From: Fidelibacterota bacterium
GTDB taxonomy: Bacteria > Fidelibacterota > UBA8477 > JABMPR01
Reading direction: 5' to 3'
Assembly: GCA_021734255.1 (NCBI GenBank)
Contig: JAIPJM010000003.1
Location: 125,517-187,808, forward strand
Length of the DNA: 62,292 nucleotides
Within the stretch, counting starts at the first letter, position 1. Every line of letters starts with the position of its first letter. The notes beneath the pieces were generated by a model. The model was not told the origin of the DNA. It searched no databases and saw only the letters and a program-made list of their open reading frames with translations. The translations under genes and the position numbers were made by a program. This document shows, piece after piece, positions 16,836 through 25,945 of the stretch.

Positions 16836-17363
16836 TCAGGGTTTTTTCAAAGCCGGTATCATACCGGTGATCACATAAAGCAAACTCAATAGAACCAGTA
16901 TGAATTTGGGGATAGCCATCCATTTGGCAAGTATTGGCAAACCCCCGCTCTCTGATCCCAGCAATAGATTGATCAGGGCAACATTTTCAACGATATCCAG
17001 AGCTGCAGCGAATAACACACCGAAGGCCAGCCAGATGCCGAGCCGTTTTAGGGCCAGACGATTCATGCGCTCAGAGACGAGAAAACAGGCAAGGGCAATA
17101 GTACTTCCATAAAGAAACAGAAAAAGAAAATCCAAGCCCATATTGAGGCTGGCCCAGGTTTTGGCTTCACCCTGCCAGGACTGGATGATGGCCTGACTCG
17201 CCGCTAGTGAGCCGGCAAATTCGAAGCTTACAATTCCAGCTTGAGCAATATCATTCCTTAGTGGGGCATTGGTGACCTGCATGACCACCAGCATAACAAG
17301 GGTTAATCCCAATAGAGACCAAAAAATGGTCCCCCAGCGCTTCTGTTCTGCCGTGTCAATCAC
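16836..17363 (-). CDS. Four-pass membrane protein of unknown function
   Basis: About 175 residues with four hydrophobic segments (FWSLLGLTLVMLVVMQV, MGLDFLFLFLYGSTIALACF, LGIWLAFGVLFAAALDIVE and FILVLLSLLYVITGM). I do not recognise a family. I place the start at a GTG (17361-17363) that overlaps the stop of the mscS-like gene (GTGATTGA), implying translational coupling; a longer frame to 17453 would overlap mscS by nearly 100 bases. It is convergent with the transglycosylase gene, 12 bases apart. Confidence 0.65.
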   Translation of the reverse strand: MIDTAEQKRWGTIFWSLLGLTLVMLVVMQVTNAPLRNDIAQAGIVSFEFAGSLAASQAIIQSWQGEAKTWASLNMGLDFLFLFLYGSTIALACFLVSERMNRLALKRLGIWLAFGVLFAAALDIVENVALINLLLGSESGGLPILAKWMAIPKFILVLLSLLYVITGMIPALKKP

Positions 17364-18182
17364 TCGATTGGTCTGAATTGTATATGTGGAGGTCTCTCTG
17401 TGGATATGGGATCGTGATACCAGCAGCTTCCAACTCCAACTTGATCTTTTCAATCAGAGCAAATTTCACATCCCAGTATTCCGCTGTCTTTACCCAGGGT
17501 CTCACCCAGAAATTCACACTACTGTCAGCCAGTTCAGAAACAGCGATCACAGGTTTCGGTTCCGGCAGGATACGGCTTTCTTCACTGAGAACGCTTTCAA
17601 AAACCTCTTTGGCAACCTTGATATCATCATCATAGCTGATCCCGAATACCATGTCCAGCCGTCGTGTTGGGTTGGCGGTAATATTGATGATAACATCGTT
17701 TGTTATTATTCCGTTTGGAATGATCATGATCTGGTTATCGAAGGTGAGCAGCGTAGTATTGAACACACTGATTCGTTCCACCTTGCCAGTGACTCCGCCA
17801 GCCGTTACTGCATCACCGATACCAAAAGGTCGGAACATGACAAGCATGACACCACTGGCAAAATTCCCCAATGAGTCCTTCAAAGCCAGACCAACGGCTA
17901 GTCCAGCGGCACCAAATATTGCTAAAAGGAACTCGTATTTATGCCCAGTTGATCTGCCGCAGCCATGAGGACGACGATAAGCAGGGTGTAATAGCTGATA
18001 TTTTCCAGGAATCTGATCAGCATCTCATCCACTTCTTGTCGCTGAAGCAGCCGCTTAAGAAGTCCGGTGACCTTTTTGGCAAGCCATTTCCCAATGACGA
18101 AAACAAGGATGGCGCCGACAATATTCCAAGCGTAAGCTCCGATATATTCTATGACCTGATGATATATCTGATTGATATCCAT
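17356..18182 (-). pseudogene. mscS: MscS-type mechanosensitive channel, frameshifted
   Basis: Two frames together make one small-conductance mechanosensitive channel. 18182-17922 codes the N-terminal part (AWNIVGAILVFVIGKWLAKK, LIVVLMAAADQLGINTSSF), and the second frame, from about 17926 on, codes the pore helix and beta domain (FGAAGLAVGLALKDSLGNFA, FRPFGIGDAV, VERISVFNTTLLTFDN, IIPNG). The frame breaks in a run of four T residues on the minus strand (17924-17927); one more T would restore a perfect MscS sequence of about 275 residues. A real deletion or a sequencing error in a short homopolymer are both possible. Downstream overlap with the 16836 gene is intact. Confidence 0.85.
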
Positions 18183-18206
18183 AATACATGTTCTCCTATA
18201 ATACTG

Positions 18207-18680
18207 CTATTCCGGTGCCGGGCTTGAATTACCCAGGTCTACAACAACACGCCACTCACCACTTGGTTGCCGTTCCCAAATATTTATATATTTACCATAG
18301 CGTTTCTGTTCTATCCCGTCATCATCGGTTAAGCTCATCATCCAATTACCCCAGGTCCAACCCATATCCCTGGACTCGGACACTTCCGCCCGCTGCGGTT
18401 CCCATGATAGGATATAGGAATCACTATTCGTTTTCATGTCGGCATAGATGGCATCGCGACCCATGATGGGATGTTGCCCCTGAGGCATCCCCATGGCATC
18501 CTCTGCGAGAAAATGTCTGAACGCTTCTGCTGACCCAGACTCAATAGACAGAGCGGCAAATTGTTTGTCAGTCTCCAGGAGGCGTTCTTTTTCTGTCATC
18601 GTTTTATCCTTAGTACTGCATGTGATTAAGAAAAAACTAAAAATAAACAGAATTCCCTTGAATGTGATCGATGATTTCAT
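18207..18680 (-). CDS. DUF4440/SnoaL-like lipoprotein
   Basis: 157 residues beginning with a lipoprotein signal (KGILFIFSFFLITCSTKD; LITC lipobox). It is followed by an NTF2-like fold region: EKERLLETDKQFAALSIESG, FRHFLAEDAMGMPQGQHPIMGRDA and YGKYINIWERQPSGEWRVVV. The DUF4440 family includes ketosteroid-isomerase-like proteins of mostly unknown substrates. It probably sits on the inner or outer membrane facing the periplasm. It is close to a cupin gene (18693) upstream, separated by 12 bases, so they may be cotranscribed. Confidence 0.82.
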   Translation of the reverse strand: MKSSITFKGILFIFSFFLITCSTKDKTMTEKERLLETDKQFAALSIESGSAEAFRHFLAEDAMGMPQGQHPIMGRDAIYADMKTNSDSYILSWEPQRAEVSESRDMGWTWGNWMMSLTDDDGIEQKRYGKYINIWERQPSGEWRVVVDLGNSSPAPE

Positions 18681-18692
18681 GACTTGATCAGA

Positions 18693-19043
18693 TTAGACCA
18701 TTTCAATGATATCTGCTTTGTTCGGAACCATACACAGGAACTCAAACGGTTCTCTACTGGTCGTCCGATATGAATGAGGGATGCCTGCCGGAATGAATAC
18801 CACATCATTTTTCTTCACGGTAACCGTCTCGTCACCAATGACAACTTCAGCCTCGCCACCCAGGCAGAACTGTTCATGTTCAACTGAATTGCTATGCAAA
18901 GGCATATGACCGCCACTTTCTATGATAAAGCGTCGCATGGCAAAGTTTGGGCCCTCGTCAGGAGAGATCAGAACCTGTTTGGAGGTTCCTTCACCGGCTG
19001 ATAGCGCCTCGATGGCTGGCTGTTTTATATTTCTATGAATCAT
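18693..19043 (-). CDS. Small cupin-domain protein
   Basis: 116 residues forming a single conserved beta barrel. The first cupin motif reads GGHMPLHSNSVEHEQFCLGG, with the metal-ligand pattern H-x-H-E reduced to H(x)5-6EHE, and the second reads VVFIPAGIPHSYRTTS with a ligand His. Such short cupins bind a metal and often act as isomerases, dioxygenases or sensors; substrate unknown. It follows the glycosylase gene by 2 bases. Confidence 0.85.
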   Translation of the reverse strand: MIHRNIKQPAIEALSAGEGTSKQVLISPDEGPNFAMRRFIIESGGHMPLHSNSVEHEQFCLGGEAEVVIGDETVTVKKNDVVFIPAGIPHSYRTTSREPFEFLCMVPNKADIIEMV

Positions 19044-19045
19044 AT

Positions 19046-19696
19046 CTACCTCTTTTCTGTGTTTCTGTTACTTGAAAGATAATACTGCCAGAGAATTCTT
19101 GCCGCAACTGCACGAAACGGCTTCCATCTGTCCCCAAAGGATTCGAATTCATCAGTTCCCGGTCTCTCATCCAGCTTGTACAGCTCCTGGAATGAAACCT
19201 GTAAAGCCAGGTCACCCGCTGGCCAAATATTGGGTCGTTTTAAGGCTGAGAGAAGATATATGTTGGCAGTCCAGGGGCCGATACCTTTCAGACCAGTCAG
19301 GTCCATATAGACCTCAGCATCAGTTTTTGCTTCTAATCCTGGAAGATCAAGATCGCCACTGATGATCGCATCTGCCAACAAGCGTGTGTATCTCGCTTTC
19401 TGTCGACTAAACCCTATTGCCGACATCTCACTGTCGGATAGCGATAGCAGTGATTCTGGTGACAGATCAGGCAATCGGACCGTCAATTTTGCGAAGGTGG
19501 CCTTTGCCGATGCAAGCGAGACCTGTTGTTCTAAAATGGTGTATACCAGCGTTGAAAAACCCGCAGGGCGATCAAGCAATTCTGGTGCACCATATACCTG
19601 TACAACCCCATCCAGGACAGGATCTTGGGCTGTTAGGAAGGCTACAGCGGTTTGAAAGTTTTCATTGTCCAGGGTCTCCACCAAGTGCGGATTCAC
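19046..19696 (-). CDS. DNA-3-methyladenine glycosylase, HhH-GPD family
   Basis: Removes alkylated bases from DNA. The 216-residue protein lacks the N-terminal domain of E. coli AlkA but keeps the HhH-GPD core: LVYTILEQQVSLASAKATF, then the helix-hairpin-helix LTGLKGIGPWTANIYLL and IWPAGDLALQ containing the catalytic Asp. No iron-sulfur Cys cluster is visible, which fits the AlkA/MAG branch over MutY/Nth. It starts 1 base after the stop of the M16 protease gene and is followed 2 bases later by the cupin gene. Other repair genes in the window are xth-mutM and the ATL gene. Confidence 0.9.
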   Translation of the reverse strand: MNPHLVETLDNENFQTAVAFLTAQDPVLDGVVQVYGAPELLDRPAGFSTLVYTILEQQVSLASAKATFAKLTVRLPDLSPESLLSLSDSEMSAIGFSRQKARYTRLLADAIISGDLDLPGLEAKTDAEVYMDLTGLKGIGPWTANIYLLSALKRPNIWPAGDLALQVSFQELYKLDERPGTDEFESFGDRWKPFRAVAARILWQYYLSSNRNTEKR

Positions 19697-19697
19697 G

Positions 19698-22520
19698 TCA
19701 ATTTTCTGGATAGAGCGTTACCTGGATCATATTGTCCATATCAAAATAGCGCTGAGCTGCCTGCTGGGCTGCTTCTGCTGAGAAGCCTTCAATGAGTTCA
19801 TTGAACTTCATAAAATCAGCCAGGTCACGATTCTCTCTGTAGTATACTGCAAGCGAATTCAACCAGTACCCATTGCGTTTGATATTGATCTCCCGCTCGC
19901 GTCTCTGAGATTCCTTCACCTTGTCTACATTCGCCTGCTCTGGTAACTCAGTACGGAGGGTGTTGATCTCCGCAAGCACTGCCTGGGTGAGCTCATCTAC
20001 ACGCTCAGGATCACATCCAAAAGTCACATTAAGTGAATATTCCGGCGTGGGGTACTTGGATACACTCGACCACACGCTGACACCATAGACACCACCCATA
20101 TCTTCTCTCAGTACTTCTCTGAGACGGATGTTCAAGATCTTCATCATACTGTACATATCATATCGATTCTGGCGGCTGTAGTCGAACTCTCCCGTAAATT
20201 TGATCATGGTCCTGCTTTTTGGTTCAACACCTCGATTGACCGACTTTTTGATCTTTCCAGTCGGAGTAACAATGTGTTCATCTCTCCAGGACTCATTTCT
20301 ATCGGTGCTTGGGAGTGCTCCCAGATACTGAGTAATGAATGGCATGATCTGTTCTCTACTGAAATTCCCCACAAAGAGGAAAGTAAAATCACCAGCATCG
20401 GCGAACCGGTCATCATAGATAGCTTGCGCCTTTACCGGGTCGATCTGCCCCAGCATATCCACTGTAAATGGTTTGCGTCTGGGGTGGTAATTGTTCACCG
20501 TCACGCTGAGCGTATCATTGTAGGCTGACTCAGGGCTTAAACTTTTGTTTTCCAGCTGAGCCTGAAACTGCTTCATTAATGACCCGATTGCCTCTTGATC
20601 CAGGCGACTGGAAGTAAACTGTAAATAGATCATCTGGAAGAGGAGCTCCAGGTCTTCTGGTGAAGCAGACCCCTTTAAGCCCTCGTGCAGCGCATTGATG
20701 TAGGGTGTGCTACCAAGCGATTTTCCGGCCAGCATTTTCTGAATGTCAACGAGACTGAATTGACCAAGACCGCTATAGTCCATAAGGGTTGCTGCCAGTT
20801 TAGCTGATACAAGGTCCTCGTCAGGGACAAGAGAGAACCCACCGGGACTGAAGGCCTGAAAAACGATCTCATCATTCTTAAAATCAGTTGCTTTTAGCAC
20901 CACCCTGACACCATTGCTTAGGATCAACTCATCCACATCAATGTCATCATAGTGCTTTTCTGATACGACAGATCCCGCCTGTGGCAGGTCAGAAAGCAAT
21001 GGTTCTGTGATCACCTTGTCGACATATGGCTCAATTTCCAGTTCTGAGATAGCTGCTAGAACTGCGGCAAGATCCGCTTTGGTGGGGTTGATCAACCCTT
21101 CCTTCTCTGGACTGGAGGCCATCACCACACGATTTTCATTAGTGATAAACGTCTGTGCCAGGCTATTGACCTCAGCGACCGCGATGCCTGGGATCAATTC
21201 TTTGTAGAGCATATATTCATTTTCAATTCCCGGTACAGCTTCCTCTTCAAGAAAATGTCTGATCAATTCAGAAGCAAACCCCCTGGAATCCATTTTATCC
21301 CGTTCCTGGTAATATTTTTCCATACTTCTCAGGATATCTTTCTTTGCACGATCAAGTTCGCTGGTGGTGAAACCATGCTGGCGGACACGTTCAGCCTCGA
21401 TAAGGATGGCTTCAAGACCCTTTTCAATACCACCTTCAGCAACACCGGCACCCAGGGTCACCAACTCAGAAGTTCTGGCCCAGGCCGTCTTGCCCGAATA
21501 AGCATATAGGAAGGGTGCATCTGCTTTCTGGGATATCTCATTGAAACGAGCATTCAGCATTTCATGGTAGAGTTGCTCTACAATACTGGCCTGAAAGTCG
21601 CCTACCGTGCGATCGATCTTGCTGGGGTGCTTATAGAGAATGCTGACACTGGATTGCGTGGCTTCTGCGTCTGAAGCAAGGGCATAGAGTGTTTCTTCGT
21701 GGCCAGGAACATCATAGGTCTCTCGCTCGGGTTTATTCTCTGTTGCTGGAAGCGCTGAGAAAAGGTCCTGGATCTTGGCTTCAATCTCCTTTGCATCAAA
21801 ATCACCAACAGCAACCACGGCCATAAGATCTGGACGATACCAGTCTCGGTAGAAACGTCGAATTGTTTCATAGCTGGCATTCCCTATTACATCCATGGAG
21901 CCAATGGGAAGTCTGACTGCATAACGGGAGCCCTTGAAGATGATGGGAAGCTGCTTATCAAACATGCGTTGTCCGGCGCCCTGTCCCAGGCGCCATTCTT
22001 CGATAACAACCCCTCGCTCCAGGTCGATCTCTTCTCCCTCCAGACTTACTTTGTGAGCCCAATTTTCCAGGATCTGGAAGGCAGTATTGAGCTGATTAAC
22101 ACTATCGGTGGGTACCTGGAGCATGTAGACCGTTTCATCAAAACTTGTATAAGCATTCAGGTCGGGACCAAACCGCATACCAATGGATTCCAGATAATTG
22201 ATAAGATCCATCTTGGGGAAATCTTCTGTCCCATTGAAGCACATATGCTCAAGAAGGTGGGCCAGGCCACGTTGGTCCTCGGCTTCTAGGATAGAACCAG
22301 CGTTGATGACCAGACGCAGTTCGGCACGATTCTCTGGCTTAGCATTTTCCTTGATAAAATACTTAAGTCCATTCTCTAATTCGCCCTGTACAAGCGCAGG
22401 GTCCAGGGGAACCGTTTTGTCCAGATCAAGACCGGTATCCTCGCTTTGATTTATGAAAACACAGCTTGTCAAAAAGACGAGACTTACAATGAGAATGAGA
22501 GTGGGGAAGGAACGAAACAT
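19698..22520 (-). CDS. M16-family zinc metalloprotease, lipoprotein
   Basis: Pitrilysin/PqqL-like protease of 940 residues. The N-terminus has a lipobox (LIVSLVFLTSCVFINQ), so it is probably anchored to a membrane outside the cytoplasm. Residues near 87-100 read LAHLLEHMCFNGTEDFP, the inverted HxxEH zinc motif. Two tandem M16 halves are present, the second without zinc ligands but with the C-terminal RENRDLADFMKFNE-type region. Members degrade small peptides or process secreted proteins. It is followed one base later by the glycosylase gene. Confidence 0.93.
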   Translation of the reverse strand: MFRSFPTLILIVSLVFLTSCVFINQSEDTGLDLDKTVPLDPALVQGELENGLKYFIKENAKPENRAELRLVINAGSILEAEDQRGLAHLLEHMCFNGTEDFPKMDLINYLESIGMRFGPDLNAYTSFDETVYMLQVPTDSVNQLNTAFQILENWAHKVSLEGEEIDLERGVVIEEWRLGQGAGQRMFDKQLPIIFKGSRYAVRLPIGSMDVIGNASYETIRRFYRDWYRPDLMAVVAVGDFDAKEIEAKIQDLFSALPATENKPERETYDVPGHEETLYALASDAEATQSSVSILYKHPSKIDRTVGDFQASIVEQLYHEMLNARFNEISQKADAPFLYAYSGKTAWARTSELVTLGAGVAEGGIEKGLEAILIEAERVRQHGFTTSELDRAKKDILRSMEKYYQERDKMDSRGFASELIRHFLEEEAVPGIENEYMLYKELIPGIAVAEVNSLAQTFITNENRVVMASSPEKEGLINPTKADLAAVLAAISELEIEPYVDKVITEPLLSDLPQAGSVVSEKHYDDIDVDELILSNGVRVVLKATDFKNDEIVFQAFSPGGFSLVPDEDLVSAKLAATLMDYSGLGQFSLVDIQKMLAGKSLGSTPYINALHEGLKGSASPEDLELLFQMIYLQFTSSRLDQEAIGSLMKQFQAQLENKSLSPESAYNDTLSVTVNNYHPRRKPFTVDMLGQIDPVKAQAIYDDRFADAGDFTFLFVGNFSREQIMPFITQYLGALPSTDRNESWRDEHIVTPTGKIKKSVNRGVEPKSRTMIKFTGEFDYSRQNRYDMYSMMKILNIRLREVLREDMGGVYGVSVWSSVSKYPTPEYSLNVTFGCDPERVDELTQAVLAEINTLRTELPEQANVDKVKESQRREREINIKRNGYWLNSLAVYYRENRDLADFMKFNELIEGFSAEAAQQAAQRYFDMDNMIQVTLYPEN

Positions 22521-22601
22521 AGATACTCCTGCAATTATTTATTTTTCCGCCTGCATTATAATGATTGAGGGGTGGGCGTGTGAGTTTTTCTTAGGGGTGT
22601 T

Positions 22602-23339
22602 CTAGATGGCTGGATTGTTCATTCGGGATGCGGATTCTGAAATGAGCCATTCAAACAGTGTGATCCCACAAGCAGCATTGGTTTCGGATTCCGGGTGCCA
22701 CTGAACCGCGAGTAAAGGTATTGATCCATCCCTGGGTTCCAGGGCTTCGATAACACCATCTTGACTGCGCCCAGTGATCTGGAGTTCCTTCGCAACATGA
22801 CGTACGGACTGATGATGGGCGCTGTTTGTCTCCACATTGCCAGAGCCAACAAGTCTTTCTAGCAGGGAGCCCTCTAGCAGTTCAACATTGTGGCGTGCTT
22901 CAAACCAGTCACCAATCTTGTGGACCTGAGCTTGCTTGATCTGTTTGGGAATATCCTGATATAGTGTTCCACCAAGGAAAACATTGATCTCCTGCAAACC
23001 CAGGCAGATAGCCAGGGTCGGCACCTTTTGTTGCCAGACGTATTCAAAGATCAATCGATCATGTCTGCTTCTCCTGGGATGGCCTGGTTTTGGAGTAAGC
23101 TCAGATCCGTCCTCACCGTAAAGATCAGGAGCCAGGTCATCACCCCCTGTCAGTACAATGCCATCCAATCGCCGAAGCAGGGATGCCAGGTCCTCTGGAT
23201 CTATTACGGGTGGAATGAGAACCGGTAAGCCACCTGCTTGTTGAACGATATCCGTATATGACTTACCCAGTATACTACGATCCATCTCACGATATTCCCG
23301 GTAGAGGGGCGTCAATCCGATCAGTGGTTTCATCGTCAT
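22602..23339 (-). CDS. Class I glutamine amidotransferase, gamma-glutamyl-GABA hydrolase type (peptidase C26)
   Basis: 245 residues with GLTPLYREYREM at the start, GIVLTGGDDLAPDLYGED, the nucleophile elbow VPTLAICLGLQEINVFLGG (Cys in AICLGLQ, where most relatives have CRGxQ) and the His-Glu pair in LLAVQWHPESE. This is the PuuD-like family that hydrolyses gamma-glutamyl compounds. It is preceded by an epimerase gene 17 bases upstream. No other putrescine-pathway genes are in the window, so the true substrate is open. Confidence 0.88.
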   Translation of the reverse strand: MTMKPLIGLTPLYREYREMDRSILGKSYTDIVQQAGGLPVLIPPVIDPEDLASLLRRLDGIVLTGGDDLAPDLYGEDGSELTPKPGHPRRSRHDRLIFEYVWQQKVPTLAICLGLQEINVFLGGTLYQDIPKQIKQAQVHKIGDWFEARHNVELLEGSLLERLVGSGNVETNSAHHQSVRHVAKELQITGRSQDGVIEALEPRDGSIPLLAVQWHPESETNAACGITLFEWLISESASRMNNPAI

Positions 23340-23356
23340 GCTATTATTCGCTTCTT

Positions 23357-24346
23357 CTACTTTCCGGCGCGTGGGTTATCTTTAATTATCCTCTCAAATA
23401 GACTGTTGAGACGCGCATTGATCATCTGACGAGTAGGAACAGCTTCATACCAGGACACGATCTCCTGAGCCCCTTGTTCAAATGGGATGTCTGCCGAAAA
23501 CTCCGGTACTAGCTGTTTGATCTTGGTGTTATCAAATATCATACTATGAGCCTTGTCACCCAGCAGATCAGACCCCATGTCCTTGTCATAGGTGGCGATG
23601 ATCTCTGATGGAATATGGATCATTTGAGGTTCAACTCCCATGGCAGTTCCCATCAAGCGAAAAATATTACTCCAGGATAACCACTCGTCGGAAGTGATGT
23701 GAAAAGCTTCGTTAATTGCTTCCTTTTTCCCTAAAACACCGACCAAACCTCCGGCAAAATCTTTGTGATGAGTTAAGGTCCAAATTGAAGCGCCATCACC
23801 ATGGACAATAACGGGAAGGTTTTGCCTGATACGCATATACGTGGTAATTCCACCTTGCAATGGAATGAGGGTCTTGTCATATGTATGTGAAGGCCGGATG
23901 ATCGTATATGGGAATCCACTCTTCTGATATTCTTTTCTCAGGCGGTTCTCGCAAGCAATTTTATTCCGTGAATACTCCCAGTAAGGGTTTTCCAGGGGTG
24001 TCTCCTCGGTGATCGGGAGTCTCAGTGGTGGTGTCTGGTAGATAGAGGCCGAGCTGATGAATACATACTGCTCCGTTTTATCCCTGAACATCTCAATATC
24101 ACTCTCGACCTGATCCGGCAAAAATCCGATCCACTGGACGACAACATCAAAATGATGATCCGCGAGAATTGCGTGGGTCTCTTTGAAGTTTCGAATATCC
24201 GCTTTAAGTGTTTTAACCCCCTCAATGGGCCGCAGGTGACAACTTTCACCCCGATTTAAATGATAAAGATCAATACCTTGTTCAAGGGCTAATTGAGAGC
24301 AAGCTGAGCTGATGATACCCGTACCCCCAATAAATAATACTTTCAT
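23357..24346 (-). CDS. NAD-dependent epimerase/dehydratase (extended SDR)
   Basis: 329 residues. The N-terminal Rossmann loop is VLFIGGTGIISSACSQLALE. The active site region shows ISSASIYQTP and, downstream, NPYWEYSRNKIACENRL, a YxxxK catalytic pair in the form Y-S-R-N-K. FPYTIIRPSHTYDKTLIP and WTLTHHKDFAGGLVG follow, as in nucleotide-sugar epimerase relatives. Substrate unknown. It lies 15 bases after an amidohydrolase gene in a compact minus-strand run from 28508 to 22602 that might be one transcription unit. Confidence 0.87.
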   Translation of the reverse strand: MKVLFIGGTGIISSACSQLALEQGIDLYHLNRGESCHLRPIEGVKTLKADIRNFKETHAILADHHFDVVVQWIGFLPDQVESDIEMFRDKTEQYVFISSASIYQTPPLRLPITEETPLENPYWEYSRNKIACENRLRKEYQKSGFPYTIIRPSHTYDKTLIPLQGGITTYMRIRQNLPVIVHGDGASIWTLTHHKDFAGGLVGVLGKKEAINEAFHITSDEWLSWSNIFRLMGTAMGVEPQMIHIPSEIIATYDKDMGSDLLGDKAHSMIFDNTKIKQLVPEFSADIPFEQGAQEIVSWYEAVPTRQMINARLNSLFERIIKDNPRAGK

Positions 24347-24361
24347 TTTATACCATCCATT

Positions 24362-25945
24362 TCAACTCACGTGTTCGCTCAGTTTATCCCCATTAGAATA
24401 ACCCCCCTGTATCAGATTGTCAGGAAGCGTTTTCATTCTCTCCATATTAAGCACTTCTGGTTGGAGAATAACCAGGTCCGCCAGGGTTCCCGATCTAAGG
24501 ACTCCGATATCGTCTCTGAAAATTGAGAATGCCGCAGCGCTGGTGTGACCAGCCAATGCTTCCGTCAAGGTCATGGCTTCTTCTGGTATCCATTTATTTC
24601 GATGGAGCGCGGCCTGAATAGACAGAAGTGGATCCGCTGGGGATACGGGCCAATCTGAGCCCAGAACGAGCGTGGCCCCCTTGGCCTGGAGTGACCGGAA
24701 GGGGTAAGCATACTTACACCTGTCTCCCAGAAGTTTATCAGCATACAGAGAATCGTCCAGACAATGAGCGGGCTGCATAGAGGCGATGACCCCCAGTTTC
24801 CTGAAGCGATCTTGATCATGGGGATGCACATGCTGGGCATGCTCGATCCGGTACCGGCGATCTCTCTCACCATTTTTACTGAAGACACTTTCAAAAATAT
24901 CCAACACTTCTCGGATTGCTCGGTCGCCGATGGCATGAATCACCGTTTGCAGTCCTAGTGAATCGGCCTCCGTCACGATCCTTTCAATCAGGTCAGTATC
25001 TTCCCAATCGCTGTCATAAATGCCTGATGATCCTGGCGTGTCTTCATACGGCTCCAGCATCAGGGCAGTGTGAGATCCCAAACTCCCGTCACAAAAACCC
25101 TTCACTCCTTTAAATTGAAACCACTCATCTTCATAGATCCCCTCAGAGATCAACTCCTTGATCTCCTGCCATTTCAACACCGGGGCATAGGCGGTAATCC
25201 TGATCTTAAGTTTTCCAGCCTTGGCTTGCTTCTGAAGAAAATAGAAATGTGCCAGGTCATGGATCATATCGCAGATGGCAGTTACGCCTTTGGAGAGTAA
25301 GTATGCCTGGGCAGCCTGAAAGTATTGCTCCAGTTTTTCTTCAGAATGCTGGGGTATATGCTTGAGAACAAGTTCAAGGGCAGCGTCCCTTAGGATTCCT
25401 GTTGGTTCTCCATGATCATCCCGGTCAATGACACCACCCACTGGATCAGCTGTTTCGCGGTCGATACCCGCCCGTTGGAGCGCTTTGCTACTGACCACGG
25501 CAGAGTGACCATCATGTCTGATCAGGATGGTGGCATGATCAGGCGCAGCTTCATCCAGCCAACTCCTATGCGGCAGCATCTGCTCCTTCAGTAAATTCTC
25601 ATTCCAGCCATTGCCCTCAACCCATTCTTCAGTAGCCCTCGTCACCACATGCTCTTTGACAATCCTGATGAAGTCCGCTTTGGATCGCGCATTTTGGATG
25701 GGTATACTTAACAAGCCCTGACCACCCCAGAGCAGGTGCAGGTGGGCATCAATAAAACCTGGTGCCACCACCGCCCCGTTTAGATCAATGACTTCAGTTG
25801 ATTCTCCCGTGAGAGCGGACAGGTCATTCCCGACAGCCAGAATACGCTGCCCCTGGATGGCTACCTGGTTTGCCTCAGGCAGCTCCGGATCCTGGGTCAA
25901 TACACGGGCATTGGTGAGTAGTTTATCTGCAAAATTTATCCTCAT
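24362..25945 (-). CDS. YtcJ-like amidohydrolase
   Basis: 527-residue member of the amidohydrolase superfamily (Amidohydro_3). The HxH metal motif is in GFIDAHLHLLWGGQG, then ILIRHDGHSAVVSSKALQRA, FCDGSLGSHTALMLEPY, a His in VIHAIGDRAIREVL, RYRIEHAQHVHPHD and the Asp in LVLGSDWPVSPADPLLSI. No signal peptide, so cytoplasmic. A homologous lipoprotein paralogue lies at 57079. Its ATG overlaps the stop of the BtpA gene by 4 bases. Substrate unknown; family members hydrolyse various N-substituted compounds. Confidence 0.9.
   Translation of the reverse strand: MRINFADKLLTNARVLTQDPELPEANQVAIQGQRILAVGNDLSALTGESTEVIDLNGAVVAPGFIDAHLHLLWGGQGLLSIPIQNARSKADFIRIVKEHVVTRATEEWVEGNGWNENLLKEQMLPHRSWLDEAAPDHATILIRHDGHSAVVSSKALQRAGIDRETADPVGGVIDRDDHGEPTGILRDAALELVLKHIPQHSEEKLEQYFQAAQAYLLSKGVTAICDMIHDLAHFYFLQKQAKAGKLKIRITAYAPVLKWQEIKELISEGIYEDEWFQFKGVKGFCDGSLGSHTALMLEPYEDTPGSSGIYDSDWEDTDLIERIVTEADSLGLQTVIHAIGDRAIREVLDIFESVFSKNGERDRRYRIEHAQHVHPHDQDRFRKLGVIASMQPAHCLDDSLYADKLLGDRCKYAYPFRSLQAKGATLVLGSDWPVSPADPLLSIQAALHRNKWIPEEAMTLTEALAGHTSAAAFSIFRDDIGVLRSGTLADLVILQPEVLNMERMKTLPDNLIQGGYSNGDKLSEHVS

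Noticed and set aside
17386..17874. 162-codon plus-strand frame
   Set aside because: Antisense to the mscS-like coding region, whose conserved beta-domain residues are on the minus strand.
17924..17927. Programmed frameshift in mscS
   Set aside because: The slippery run is only four T and MscS genes are not known to use frameshifting; mutation or sequencing error is simpler.
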